From contig JBCDLH010000011.1 in the NCBI GenBank assembly GCA_038745585.1, positions 92,743 to 156,742 of the forward strand: 64,000 bases of DNA, given 5' to 3'. A program made the translations under genes and the position numbers. This DNA is from HLUCCA09 sp038745585. Its GTDB lineage: Bacteria; Pseudomonadota; Alphaproteobacteria; Rhodobacterales; Rhodobacteraceae. The notes beneath the pieces are model-generated. The model made no database searches. It saw only the letters and a list, made by a program, of their open reading frames with translations, and was not told where the DNA came from. Below, piece by piece: positions 53,401 through 59,907 of the stretch. The first letter of the stretch is position 1; the number at the start of each line of letters is the position of its first letter.

Positions 53401-53485
53401 CAGCGGCAAAGCACTTCGCCGCCTCCCACATCGCGTAGATGCGGGTCTCGGCCTCTTTCGCGTCGAACGTCTTTTCCATCGCCAT
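50405..53485 (-). CDS. valS: Valyl-tRNA synthetase
   Basis: Class Ia synthetase of 1026 residues. The HIGH-type motif is PPNVTGSLHMGHAF (HMGH at 53-56) and the KMSKS loop is KGKKMSKSVGN; the CP1 editing domain lies between them and hydrolyses Thr-tRNAVal. The C-terminal ~65 residues are a coiled coil (EKARLEKSLAKLKKEISGL...), typical of ValS. The ATG at 53485 is preceded by GGAGGG at good spacing; the ATG two codons later is the alternative. It converges with the helical-protein gene with 33 bp between. Confidence 0.97.
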   Translation of the reverse strand: MAMEKTFDAKEAETRIYAMWEAAKCFAAGANAKPGADAFSIVIPPPNVTGSLHMGHAFNNTLQDILIRWHRMRGDDVLWQPGTDHAGIATQMVTEREMMLNQEPNRLDMGRERFVERVWEQKHKSRGTIIGQLKSLGASCDWDREAFTMDGGFHDAVLKTFVDFYNSGIIYRGKRLVNWDPHFQTAISDLEVESVEVQGHMWHFKYPLAGGETYTYVERDAEGHVVREEEQDYISIATTRPETMLGDGAVAVHPDDVRYAPIVGKLCEIPVGPKETRRLIPIITDEYPDPDFGSGAVKITGAHDFNDYAVAQRNGIPLYILMDGAGSMRDDGLSYADSADIARAVANGEMKSEEVDVDAVNLVPDAYRGLDRFEARKRIVADITEEGLSVMMPDEEGNPQPYVEQKPIMQPFGDRSKVVIEPMLTDQWFVDTAQIVGPAIDAVRQGDTRILPEQDQKVYFHWLENIEPWTISRQLWWGHRIPVWYGFDLRLTEFTDDEGDGTLDPTEMLRFLTAENLVRGTDRHHAAMDADAVKEKFADVIAALPTPLNHARVVEVEDRHAAAHRLAGSLAQYEIDQDPTQLVYPIWRDQDVLDTWFSSGLWPLGTLGWPEETDALKRYFPTSVLITGFDIIFYWVARMMMMQYAMVGERPFDTVYLHSLVRDEKGKKMSKSVGNVLDPLDLIDEYGADAVRFTLTAMAAMGRDLRLSKDRIAGYRNFGTKLWNAARFAELNSATAREVGVSHVAPKATAPVNRWILAETGRVREEVDGALTAYRFNEAANAIYAFTWHMVCDWYVEFAKPLLQGDDAALKAETQAVMAWVIDQCLVLLHPIMPFITEELWGVLGTREKMLIHADWPTYRADDLADAEAQAEMSWVISLIEEVRSARAQMHVAAGLYVPMVHTGLDAAAQQAWKRNETLIKRLARIESLEQVAALPKGAVTIPVRGGTMGLPIANIIDVAAEKARLEKSLAKLKKEISGLSRRLENPKFAESAPEDVVEETRENLAAREGEASKLGAALARLAEVG

Positions 53486-53636
53486 CGGGCGTCCCTCCAT
53501 GCGGCGGGGCTGATCTAGCGGAGGCCGGGCAGAAGGGGAAGGCTTGCCGCGCGCCTCCCAAGTGTCCACGCCGATCCCCGGGGCTGGGCCTTTCGTCCTT
53601 TTGCACGCTTTTGGGTCCGTCCCGACCGCCCCACCG

Positions 53637-53697
53637 TTCTTCTTGCGTCAAATATCGCGGGGGGAGTCGCCGCGGGCGACGGGGGGGCTGGCCCCCC
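53637..53697 (-). terminator. Repeat copy D with two hairpins after the Lrp gene
   Basis: Reading along the minus strand from the Lrp stop (53712): GGGGGG-loop-CCCCCC (53697-53682), then GTCGCC-CGC-GGCGAC (53680-53666), then CGCGATATTTGA and GCAAGAAGAA (53658-53637). The stems are perfect. This places the interspersed repeat directly after a hairpin pair at a gene end, so it may terminate the lrp transcript or protect its 3' end; there is no U-run. Confidence 0.65.
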
Positions 53698-53711
53698 TCC
53701 CCGAGTCGGCT

Positions 53712-54143
53712 CTAAATTCGCCGGTCCCACCGTGTGCTGAGCTGGATCAGGCTCTCGGTGCCGCGGACGCCGGGCACGGTGCCGATCTTGTCGAGGACCT
53801 GGTCGAGCCGCTCGGTGTCTTCAGCGGCGACGCTGAGGATCAAGTCCACCCGGCCGGTGGAAGTGTGGCAGGCTTCGACCTCGGTCATCGCCTTCAGACG
53901 GCTCAGCACGGCTGCCGTGCTACGCGGCTCGATCTGGAGGAGGATTGTCGCGCGGATCCGGCGGCGGGCGATCTCGCCGCCAAGGCGGATCGTATAGCCC
54001 GCGATCACGCCGCGGCCTTTCAGCCGTTCGAGCCGGGCCTGCACCGTCGACCGCGCGACACCGAGCACCCGTGCCAGCGCCGTGGTGCTTTGCGATGCAT
54101 CGGCGGCAAGCGCGGCGAGGAGGCGTTCGTCCAGGCTATCCAT
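53712..54143 (-). CDS. Lrp/AsnC-family transcriptional regulator
   Basis: 143 residues: N-terminal helix-turn-helix (LDERLLAALAADASQSTTALARVLGVARSTVQARLERLKGRG in parts), beta-hinge, then the RAM ligand-binding domain (RIRATILLQIEPRSTAAVLSRLKAMTEVEACHTSTGRVDLIL). These proteins sense amino acids. It is divergent from a type III PLP amino-acid decarboxylase across 128 bp, so it most likely controls that gene and itself. The ATG at 54143 gives MDSLDERLL, the normal opening. Confidence 0.92.
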   Translation of the reverse strand: MDSLDERLLAALAADASQSTTALARVLGVARSTVQARLERLKGRGVIAGYTIRLGGEIARRRIRATILLQIEPRSTAAVLSRLKAMTEVEACHTSTGRVDLILSVAAEDTERLDQVLDKIGTVPGVRGTESLIQLSTRWDRRI

Positions 54144-54271
54144 GCAAAATGATCTACGCTTCGAGCAATTTGCCGTCAACTTCGCTCATTTGGGTCGAAG
54201 GCGTAGGTGAAACCGCCGATCAGAGCGGCGAGCCTTGGCTTTGCGAGCAGCCAAAATCAGGAGGTCCGGCT
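54144..54271. promoter_or_regulatory. Divergent control region of lrp and the decarboxylase gene
   Basis: Includes the odd palindrome GCAATTTGC (54165-54173) and TGCAAAATGA (54143-54152), A/T-cored half-sites of the kind Lrp/AsnC proteins bind, plus CATTTGGG (about 54187). GGAGG precedes the decarboxylase ATG. Exact promoters not placed. Confidence 0.4.
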
Positions 54272-55408
54272 ATGCACCCGGCCCGGTCGATCCACGCCAC
54301 CCCCATCGAAGTCTTGCGCCGGTTGGACCCGGATGCGCCGGTTCTCTGCTTTGCGCCGGAGGTACTCCAACGCGTCGCGTCACGGTTTCTCGCCGGGTTT
54401 CCCGGTTTGGTGAGCTACGCGGTGAAGGCCAACCCCGAGCCCGCCATCCTCGAAAACCTCGCCGCCGCCGGGATCGGCGCGTACGATGTCGCCTCTGTGC
54501 CCGAGATCGAACTGATGCGCGCGACGCTTCCGGGCGCCGTCTTGCATTACAACAACCCCGTCCGATCCCGGGCCGAGATCGCGCGCGCAGTGGCGCTGGG
54601 CGTCCGCTCGTTCAGCCTCGACAGTCCGGGCGAACTTGCCCGCTTGATCGACCTCGTACCTGCCGGCGCCGAATTCAGCGTCCGCTTCAAGCTTGAGGCC
54701 AAGGGCGCCGCCTACGATTTCGGCGCGAAGTTCGGTGCGCCGCCCGACGCCGCCGCGCCGCTCTTGGCGCAAGTGGCGCGCGCCGGGTTCGTCCCATCGC
54801 TGACTTTTCATCCGGGCACCCAATGTGCGCCCGTGGCCGTTTGGCGCGCCTATGTGCGAGAGGCCGCGCGGATCGCGCGCGCCGCTTCAGTCGAAATCGC
54901 GCGGCTTAATGTCGGCGGCGGTTTTCCGGCGCACCGCATGGAGGCCGAGCCCCCGAACCTTGCGCCGATCTTCGAGGCGATCGGCGCCGCACGGCGCGCG
55001 GGCTTTGGCGCGACAGGGCCCGACCTCGTCTGCGAGCCCGGCCGCGGGATGGTCGCAGAGTGTTGCAGTCTGCTGACGCGGGTCCGCGCCGTCCGGGGCG
55101 CGCACGTTTTCCTGAATGACGGCATTTATGGCGGACTGGCCGAAATGCTGAACCTGCCGATGACGGATCGGCTCGATGTCCTTGCCCCGGATGGCACGCC
55201 GCGCGGGGGCACCGCGCGCGCGTGGACCGTCTTCGGGCCGACCTGCGACAGCCTAGATACGTTGCCGGGCCTAATCCCCTTGCCCGCGGAGATCGCCGAG
55301 GGCGACGCTGTGCTCGTCCACGCCATGGGCGCTTACTCCGGTGTAACAGCGACGCGCTTTAACGGCTTCGGCGCGCTCCGCTTTGAGACGGTGCAGCGGC
55401 TCGCCTGA
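54272..55408 (+). CDS. Type III PLP-dependent decarboxylase (ornithine/lysine decarboxylase family)
   Basis: 378 residues in the eukaryotic-ODC-like fold: an alanine-racemase-type barrel then a beta domain. The PLP lysine is K52 in YAVKANPEPAIL, the substrate-contact segment is FHPGTQ (FHVGSQ in classic ODC), CEPGRGMVAE holds the phosphate-binding region, and C325 in GPTCDSLD is the catalytic Cys of the dimer partner's site. It probably makes putrescine (or cadaverine). The ATG is preceded by AGGAGG. Control by the divergent Lrp protein is likely. Confidence 0.88.
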   Translation: MHPARSIHATPIEVLRRLDPDAPVLCFAPEVLQRVASRFLAGFPGLVSYAVKANPEPAILENLAAAGIGAYDVASVPEIELMRATLPGAVLHYNNPVRSRAEIARAVALGVRSFSLDSPGELARLIDLVPAGAEFSVRFKLEAKGAAYDFGAKFGAPPDAAAPLLAQVARAGFVPSLTFHPGTQCAPVAVWRAYVREAARIARAASVEIARLNVGGGFPAHRMEAEPPNLAPIFEAIGAARRAGFGATGPDLVCEPGRGMVAECCSLLTRVRAVRGAHVFLNDGIYGGLAEMLNLPMTDRLDVLAPDGTPRGGTARAWTVFGPTCDSLDTLPGLIPLPAEIAEGDAVLVHAMGAYSGVTATRFNGFGALRFETVQRLA

Positions 55409-55518
55409 GCGCGCGTCGCGCGCCGGTCACGCCGCCGTCACGTTCTCGCGCAACTCCTCTCCAAGGCTGGGCAATGCCCCGAGGGCCGGGGCACTCTGAT
55501 TGGGAGGAGGTTTGGTCG

Positions 55519-56592
55519 ATGCGGCTCTCGCGGTCCTTCGATGCGTGGTTGCGCCTGCGGCGACGGCGTGTCCGGCGGATGTCGGGCGCGGGCGGGCACC
55601 GGCGCGGTCCGGTCGCGCTCATCGTGATCCTCGACGGCACGCTTTCGTCGCTTGAGCCGGGGCGGGAGACCAATGCGGGCCTCACCTGGAAGCTTTTGAC
55701 CGAACGCGGTGCCCGGGCGGACCGCTTCGTCTTTTACGAGGCCGGTCTCCAATGGGACGATTGGGCCTCCACCCGAAATGTTATGACCGGACGTGGGCTC
55801 AACCGTAAAATCGAACGCGCCTATGGCTTTCTCGCCTCTCGTTATCGGCCGGGCGACAAGATCTTTCTCTTCGGTTTTTCGCGCGGCGCCTTTGCGGTGC
55901 GCAGCCTTGCGGGCGCGATTGACACGATTGGCCTGCCCCGGGCGGAGATGGCGACCGAGCGCGTGATCCGGCAGGCCTATCGCCATTACCGCAGCGCACC
56001 CGACAGCGCGGCAGCGGCGGCGTTTCGCGCAAGCGCGTGCCACCGGGACGTGACTGTCGAGATGGTCGGCGTGTGGGACACGGTGAAGGCGCTTGGGCTC
56101 CGTCTGCCGCTCCTTTGGCGCTGGAGCGCGCCGCTGCATGATTTTCACAACCACGCGCTCGGGCAGCATATCCGCCACGGCTATCACGCGCTGGCCCTCG
56201 ACGAGACGCGCCAGGCCTATGAGCCCGTAATGTGGGAGACGCAGGGGCAGAGCGCGCGCGTCGAGCAGCGCTGGTTTGCGGGCAGCCACGGCGATATCGG
56301 CGGGCAGGTCCACCGTCTGCCGGCGGCGCGCGCCCGTTCGAACGTGACGTTGCACTGGATGCTCAGCCACGCCGAAGCGCTCGGGCTGACACTGGCCGAG
56401 GACTGGCGCGCGCGGTTCCCGGCCGATGCAACGGCGCCTTCGGTTGGCAACCTGCGCGGCTGGGGCAAAGTCTTTTTGCTGCGCCGCCGCCGTACCGTTG
56501 GGCAGGACCCGTCCGAAGTCATCGACCCGTCCGTGCCCGACCTGGTGGCACGACGGCTGGAAGACACTGTGACCGCGCGCGCAGGCGCCTAA
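55519..56592 (+). CDS. DUF2235 alpha/beta-hydrolase (Tle1-like phospholipase fold)
   Basis: 357 residues. The DUF2235 domain shows a nucleophile elbow GFSRG (S121), D187 in VGVWDTVKALG and H257 in GSHGDIGG, a full Ser-Asp-His triad. Related domains form the catalytic part of Tle1 type VI secretion lipases, but this protein has no effector-associated region, no signal peptide, and no VgrG or immunity gene nearby, so a housekeeping or unknown hydrolase is as likely. GGAGGAGG supports the start at 55519. The final residues lead into the suc-operon promoter. Confidence 0.85.
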   Translation: MRLSRSFDAWLRLRRRRVRRMSGAGGHRRGPVALIVILDGTLSSLEPGRETNAGLTWKLLTERGARADRFVFYEAGLQWDDWASTRNVMTGRGLNRKIERAYGFLASRYRPGDKIFLFGFSRGAFAVRSLAGAIDTIGLPRAEMATERVIRQAYRHYRSAPDSAAAAAFRASACHRDVTVEMVGVWDTVKALGLRLPLLWRWSAPLHDFHNHALGQHIRHGYHALALDETRQAYEPVMWETQGQSARVEQRWFAGSHGDIGGQVHRLPAARARSNVTLHWMLSHAEALGLTLAEDWRARFPADATAPSVGNLRGWGKVFLLRRRRTVGQDPSEVIDPSVPDLVARRLEDTVTARAGA

Positions 56593-56635
56593 TTCTCCGG
56601 CACGGTGCCAGTCCTGACGACAGCTGCCATTTAAT

Positions 56636-56666
56636 TGTGATCACAGATTTTTTGCGTGTGATCACA
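56636..56666. promoter_or_regulatory. Twin TGTGATCACA operators upstream of the suc operon
   Basis: Identical perfect palindromes at 56636-56645 and 56657-56666, 21 bp apart start to start (two helical turns), 108 bp or more before the sucC start. The paired spacing suggests cooperative binding by a dimeric regulator, possibly of the GntR or Crp/Fnr class. The GTGA/TCAC halves lack the 6-bp spacer of a Crp site. The promoter itself (perhaps TTGACG at 56728-56733) is uncertain. Confidence 0.6.
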
Positions 56667-56773
56667 TAAGGCGTGATTGCTCCGAAATTACAGGTTCTGC
56701 GTCGAAATGGCCGTAGGAAGCCGCTTGTTGACGTGCCAATCGTGGAAAAACGCAAAGAAGACAGGACAGTTTC

Positions 56774-57967
56774 GTGAACATCCATGAATACCAGGCGAAG
56801 GCGCTCCTTCGCAGCTACGGCGCGCCAGTGTCGGACGGACGAGCTGTCTTAAAGGCCGAGGAAGCGAAAACAGCGGCAGGCGAGCTCGACGGGCCGCTCT
56901 GGGTCGTCAAGGCGCAGATCCACGCTGGCGGACGCGGCAAGGGATCGTTCAAGGAGTCCGATGCAGGCGAAAAGGGCGGTGTCCGGCTGGCCAAATCGGT
57001 CGAGGAGGCAGCCGACGAAGCCAAGCGCATGCTCGGACGGACGCTTGTGACGCATCAGACCGGTCCGGTCGGCAAGCAGGTCAACCGGATCTATATCGAA
57101 GACGGCTCGGGCATCGAGACGGAAATGTACCTCGCCCTCCTCGTCGACCGGGGCACATCGCGCGTCTCCTTCGTCTGCTCGACTGAGGGCGGGATGGATA
57201 TCGAGGAGGTCGCCGCCTCCACGCCCGAAAAGATCCTGTCGTTTAGCGTCGACCCCGCCACCGGCTACCAGCCGTTCCACGGACGGCGCATCGCCTTCGC
57301 GCTCGGCCTCACCGGCCAGCAGGTCAAGCAATGCGTGAAGCTGATGGGCACGCTCTATAAGCTCTTCATGGAGAAAGACATGGAGATGCTGGAGATCAAC
57401 CCGCTCATCGTCACCGATAAGGGCGATCTGAAGTGCCTCGACGCGAAGATGGGCTTCGACGGCAACGCCGTCTATCGCCACCCCGACATCGCCGCCCTGC
57501 GCGACGAGACGGAGGAGGACCCGAAGGAACTCGCCGCCTCCAAGCACGATCTTAACTACATCGCCCTCGACGGTGAGATCGGCTGCATGGTGAACGGCGC
57601 GGGCCTCGCCATGGCGACGATGGACATCATCAAGCTCTATGGCGCGGAGCCCGCGAACTTCCTCGATGTGGGCGGCGGGGCGACGAAGGAGAAGGTGACC
57701 GAGGCCTTCAAGATCATCACCTCGGACCCCAACGTGAAGGGCATCCTCGTGAACATCTTCGGCGGCATCATGCGCTGCGACGTGATCGCCGAGGGCGTCG
57801 TGGCCGCGGTGAAGGAGGTCGGCCTGCAGGTTCCCCTCGTCGTCCGCCTCGAAGGGACGAATGTGGAGAAGGGTAAGGAGATCATCAACACCTCCGGCCT
57901 CAACGTCATCGCCGGCGACGATTTGAGCGACGCCGCCGAGAAGGTGGTGAAGGCTGTGAAGGGGTGA
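56774..57967 (+). CDS. sucC: Succinyl-CoA synthetase beta subunit (ADP-forming)
   Basis: 397 residues with the ATP-grasp domain (NIHEYQAKALLRSYGAPVS; WVVKAQIHAGGRGKG; ETEMYLALLVDR) and the CoA-ligase domain with GGGATKEKVTEAF and NIFGGIMRCDVIAEG. With SucD it converts succinyl-CoA to succinate with ATP formation. The start is GTG at 56774, with AGGAC upstream. First gene of the operon; the usual mdh is not upstream, a DUF2235 gene being there instead. Confidence 0.97.
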   Translation: MNIHEYQAKALLRSYGAPVSDGRAVLKAEEAKTAAGELDGPLWVVKAQIHAGGRGKGSFKESDAGEKGGVRLAKSVEEAADEAKRMLGRTLVTHQTGPVGKQVNRIYIEDGSGIETEMYLALLVDRGTSRVSFVCSTEGGMDIEEVAASTPEKILSFSVDPATGYQPFHGRRIAFALGLTGQQVKQCVKLMGTLYKLFMEKDMEMLEINPLIVTDKGDLKCLDAKMGFDGNAVYRHPDIAALRDETEEDPKELAASKHDLNYIALDGEIGCMVNGAGLAMATMDIIKLYGAEPANFLDVGGGATKEKVTEAFKIITSDPNVKGILVNIFGGIMRCDVIAEGVVAAVKEVGLQVPLVVRLEGTNVEKGKEIINTSGLNVIAGDDLSDAAEKVVKAVKG

Positions 57968-57974
57968 GGCTCCC

Positions 57975-58505
57975 GTGTTCGTGGACGTCGAAACGATAGG
58001 ATTGCAAAACTCTGAGGCGTCAGCACGACACGCCGACGACCGTGCAACTCGAGAGGCCTTGAGGCTGGCCGCGCTCGCAGACGCGGTTTGGCCCTATAAT
58101 AATGAAAAAATGAGAGGACTTGTATGTGAACTCGTTATAGAGACGTGCTTCGCCTTTGCGATCAACGCTCGCCGTCACCTTACTTTCGAAAAAGCCGACG
58201 GCATCACTATCCAAGACGTGTCTGCTAGGCTGCCAAAGCGATTTAAGCTCGACAGTTTTCAAGGAAGCCTTTGGCGCGGCATCCAAATGGTAATCCATTC
58301 GAAAGCTTTGGTTTGCCTTCCAATTCAAACTGGCACGGCGCGCTTCGCCTCCGCTGGCGATATGCGGATCTGTTACTTGCAAGTGACCGAAGAAACTGGG
58401 CGCACCGCGTACGTGTGCCCATACGGCCTTCCACACGCCTACTTGAGCCGTAATGGCCACAAGAGATCTGAAGTTCAAGGAGGCCCCGATGGCCATTCTC
58501 GTTGA
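57975..58505 (+). CDS. Unknown protein inserted between sucC and sucD
   Basis: 176 residues, no family recognised. It begins at a GTG seven bases after the sucC stop, with GGGGTGAGG upstream, and overlaps the sucD start by 17 bases, so it looks like a member of the operon. The DNA is visibly more AT-rich than the flanking genes (for example CCTATAATAATGAAAAAATG around 58093), and codon use differs. It has a hydrophobic GLVCELVIETCFAFAI near 47-62 and an LWRGIQMVIHSKALVCLPIQTG segment. It is possibly horizontally acquired, or a fast-evolving family gene; the opposite-strand frame 58020-58517 is the less likely alternative. Confidence 0.55.
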   Translation: MFVDVETIGLQNSEASARHADDRATREALRLAALADAVWPYNNEKMRGLVCELVIETCFAFAINARRHLTFEKADGITIQDVSARLPKRFKLDSFQGSLWRGIQMVIHSKALVCLPIQTGTARFASAGDMRICYLQVTEETGRTAYVCPYGLPHAYLSRNGHKRSEVQGGPDGHSR

Positions 58506-59370
58506 CGAAAACACCAAGGTGATCTGCCAGGGCTTTACGGGCTCGCAGGGGACCTTTCATTCCGAGCAGGCGATTGCCTATGGCACGCAGATGGTCGGGG
58601 GCGTGACGCCGGGCAAGGGCGGGCAGGAGCATCTCGATTTGCCGGTCTTCGATAGCTGCCACGAGGCGGTCGCGAAGACCGGGGCGAATGCGTCCGTGAT
58701 CTACGTCCCGCCGCCCTTCGCTGCGGACTCGATCCTGGAGGCGATTGACGCGGAGATCCCGCTCATCTGCTGCATCACTGAGGGCATTCCGGTGCTCGAT
58801 ATGATGAAGGTGCAGCGGGCGCTGGAGGGGTCGTCCTCCACGCTGATCGGGCCGAATTGTCCGGGCGTCATCACGCCGGGCGCCTGCAAGATCGGCATCA
58901 TGCCCGGCCACATCCATACGCGCGGCAAGGTCGGCGTCGTCTCCCGCTCCGGCACGTTGACTTATGAAGCGGTGAAGCAGACCTCCGACAGCGGCCTCGG
59001 CCAGTCCACCGCCGTCGGCATCGGTGGCGACCCGATCAAGGGGACGGAGCATATCGACGTGCTGGAGATGTTCCTCGCCGACGACGAGACGCAGGCCATC
59101 ATCATGATCGGCGAGATCGGTGGCTCGGCGGAGGAAGACGCCGCCGCGTTCCTCGCCTCCGAAAAGCAAAAGGGCCGCTGGAAGCCCACCGCCGGCTTCA
59201 TCGCCGGCCGCACCGCCCCCCCGGGCCGCCGCATGGGCCACGCCGGCGCCATCGTCGCGGGCGGCAAGGGCGGCGCGGAAGACAAGATCGAAGCGATGAA
59301 ATCCGCCGGGATCGTCGTGGCCGAAAGCCCCGCGCATCTGGGGCAGGCCGTGCTGGAAGCGATTGGCTGA
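58489..59370 (+). CDS. sucD: Succinyl-CoA synthetase alpha subunit
   Basis: 293 residues: a CoA-binding Rossmann domain (AILVDENTKVICQGFTGSQGTFHSEQ in parts) and the ligase domain with the phosphohistidine in GRRMGHAGAIVAGGKG. The start at 58489 has AAGGAGG directly before it. The longer frame from 58453 only adds residues from the overlapping unknown ORF. Standard length and complete. Confidence 0.97.
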   Translation: MAILVDENTKVICQGFTGSQGTFHSEQAIAYGTQMVGGVTPGKGGQEHLDLPVFDSCHEAVAKTGANASVIYVPPPFAADSILEAIDAEIPLICCITEGIPVLDMMKVQRALEGSSSTLIGPNCPGVITPGACKIGIMPGHIHTRGKVGVVSRSGTLTYEAVKQTSDSGLGQSTAVGIGGDPIKGTEHIDVLEMFLADDETQAIIMIGEIGGSAEEDAAAFLASEKQKGRWKPTAGFIAGRTAPPGRRMGHAGAIVAGGKGGAEDKIEAMKSAGIVVAESPAHLGQAVLEAIG

Positions 59371-59373
59371 TCC

Positions 59374-59907
59374 ATGGGCCCGGCGCAGGCGACATCGACA
59401 TGCCTACGCAAGGCGTTCACACCCTCGGGGCGCGCGTCGCGCTCCGAGTTCTGGTGGTTTGCCTGTGTCTGCGCAGGCGTCGTTTTACTTGCGGCGATCC
59501 TGGAAGAGTTCCTGATCGAGTGGCTCCTCGCGCGCGAACGGGCGGAGGGCCTCGCCTATGGGCGGGAATGGCGTACGTCTGCCAACTGGCTGAGCAGCGT
59601 GCACCCCTTGATCTGGGCAAGCCTGGCAGCCGTTGCGTTTCCTCTGCACGCAGCCGGCAGCCGCCGGTTGCACGACATTGGGGCGCCGCGGGTGCTGGTT
59701 CTGCTTCCAGCCGGCGTTCTCGCGGTCGGCTACCTCAGGACTTTGCTGGATGGCCCACGCAATTCCGAACTGGCAGGGCTCGGTTGGGCCATCACCATTT
59801 TCGCGCTCTTCTGCCTCGTTTCGGCGGGTCTCGCCGTTCTTCTGATGCTCCGAGCGCAGCCAGGCGCGAACAGGTATGGTCGCAACCCGCATGAGGTATC
59901 CCGATGA
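59374..59907 (+). CDS. DUF805 membrane protein coupled to sucA
   Basis: 177 residues, four transmembrane helices. The N-terminal CLRKAFTPSGRASRSEFWWF and central AGSRRLHDIG are the DUF805 signature. The ATG lies 3 bases after the sucD stop, and its own stop overlaps the sucA start as ATGA, so it is translationally linked to the TCA genes. Function of DUF805 proteins is unknown; one helix hydrophobic block contains a wide loop with ARERAEGLAYGREW. No clear ribosome site was seen before its ATG. Confidence 0.88.
   Translation: MGPAQATSTCLRKAFTPSGRASRSEFWWFACVCAGVVLLAAILEEFLIEWLLARERAEGLAYGREWRTSANWLSSVHPLIWASLAAVAFPLHAAGSRRLHDIGAPRVLVLLPAGVLAVGYLRTLLDGPRNSELAGLGWAITIFALFCLVSAGLAVLLMLRAQPGANRYGRNPHEVSR

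Noticed and set aside
55519..56592. Type VI secretion effector module
   Set aside because: The DUF2235 domain is Tle1-like, but no VgrG, PAAR, adaptor or immunity gene is near it, so effector status is not supported.
56636..56666. Crp/Fnr site upstream of sucC
   Set aside because: Crp sites are TGTGA-N6-TCACA; here the halves abut with no spacer (TGTGATCACA), so a standard Crp site is not supported, although the regulator remains unknown.
58020..58517. Minus-strand ORF of 165 residues between sucC and sucD
   Set aside because: It runs against a tight operon, overlaps sucD's start, and has no ribosome site. The plus-strand ORF there has a good start context directly after sucC.
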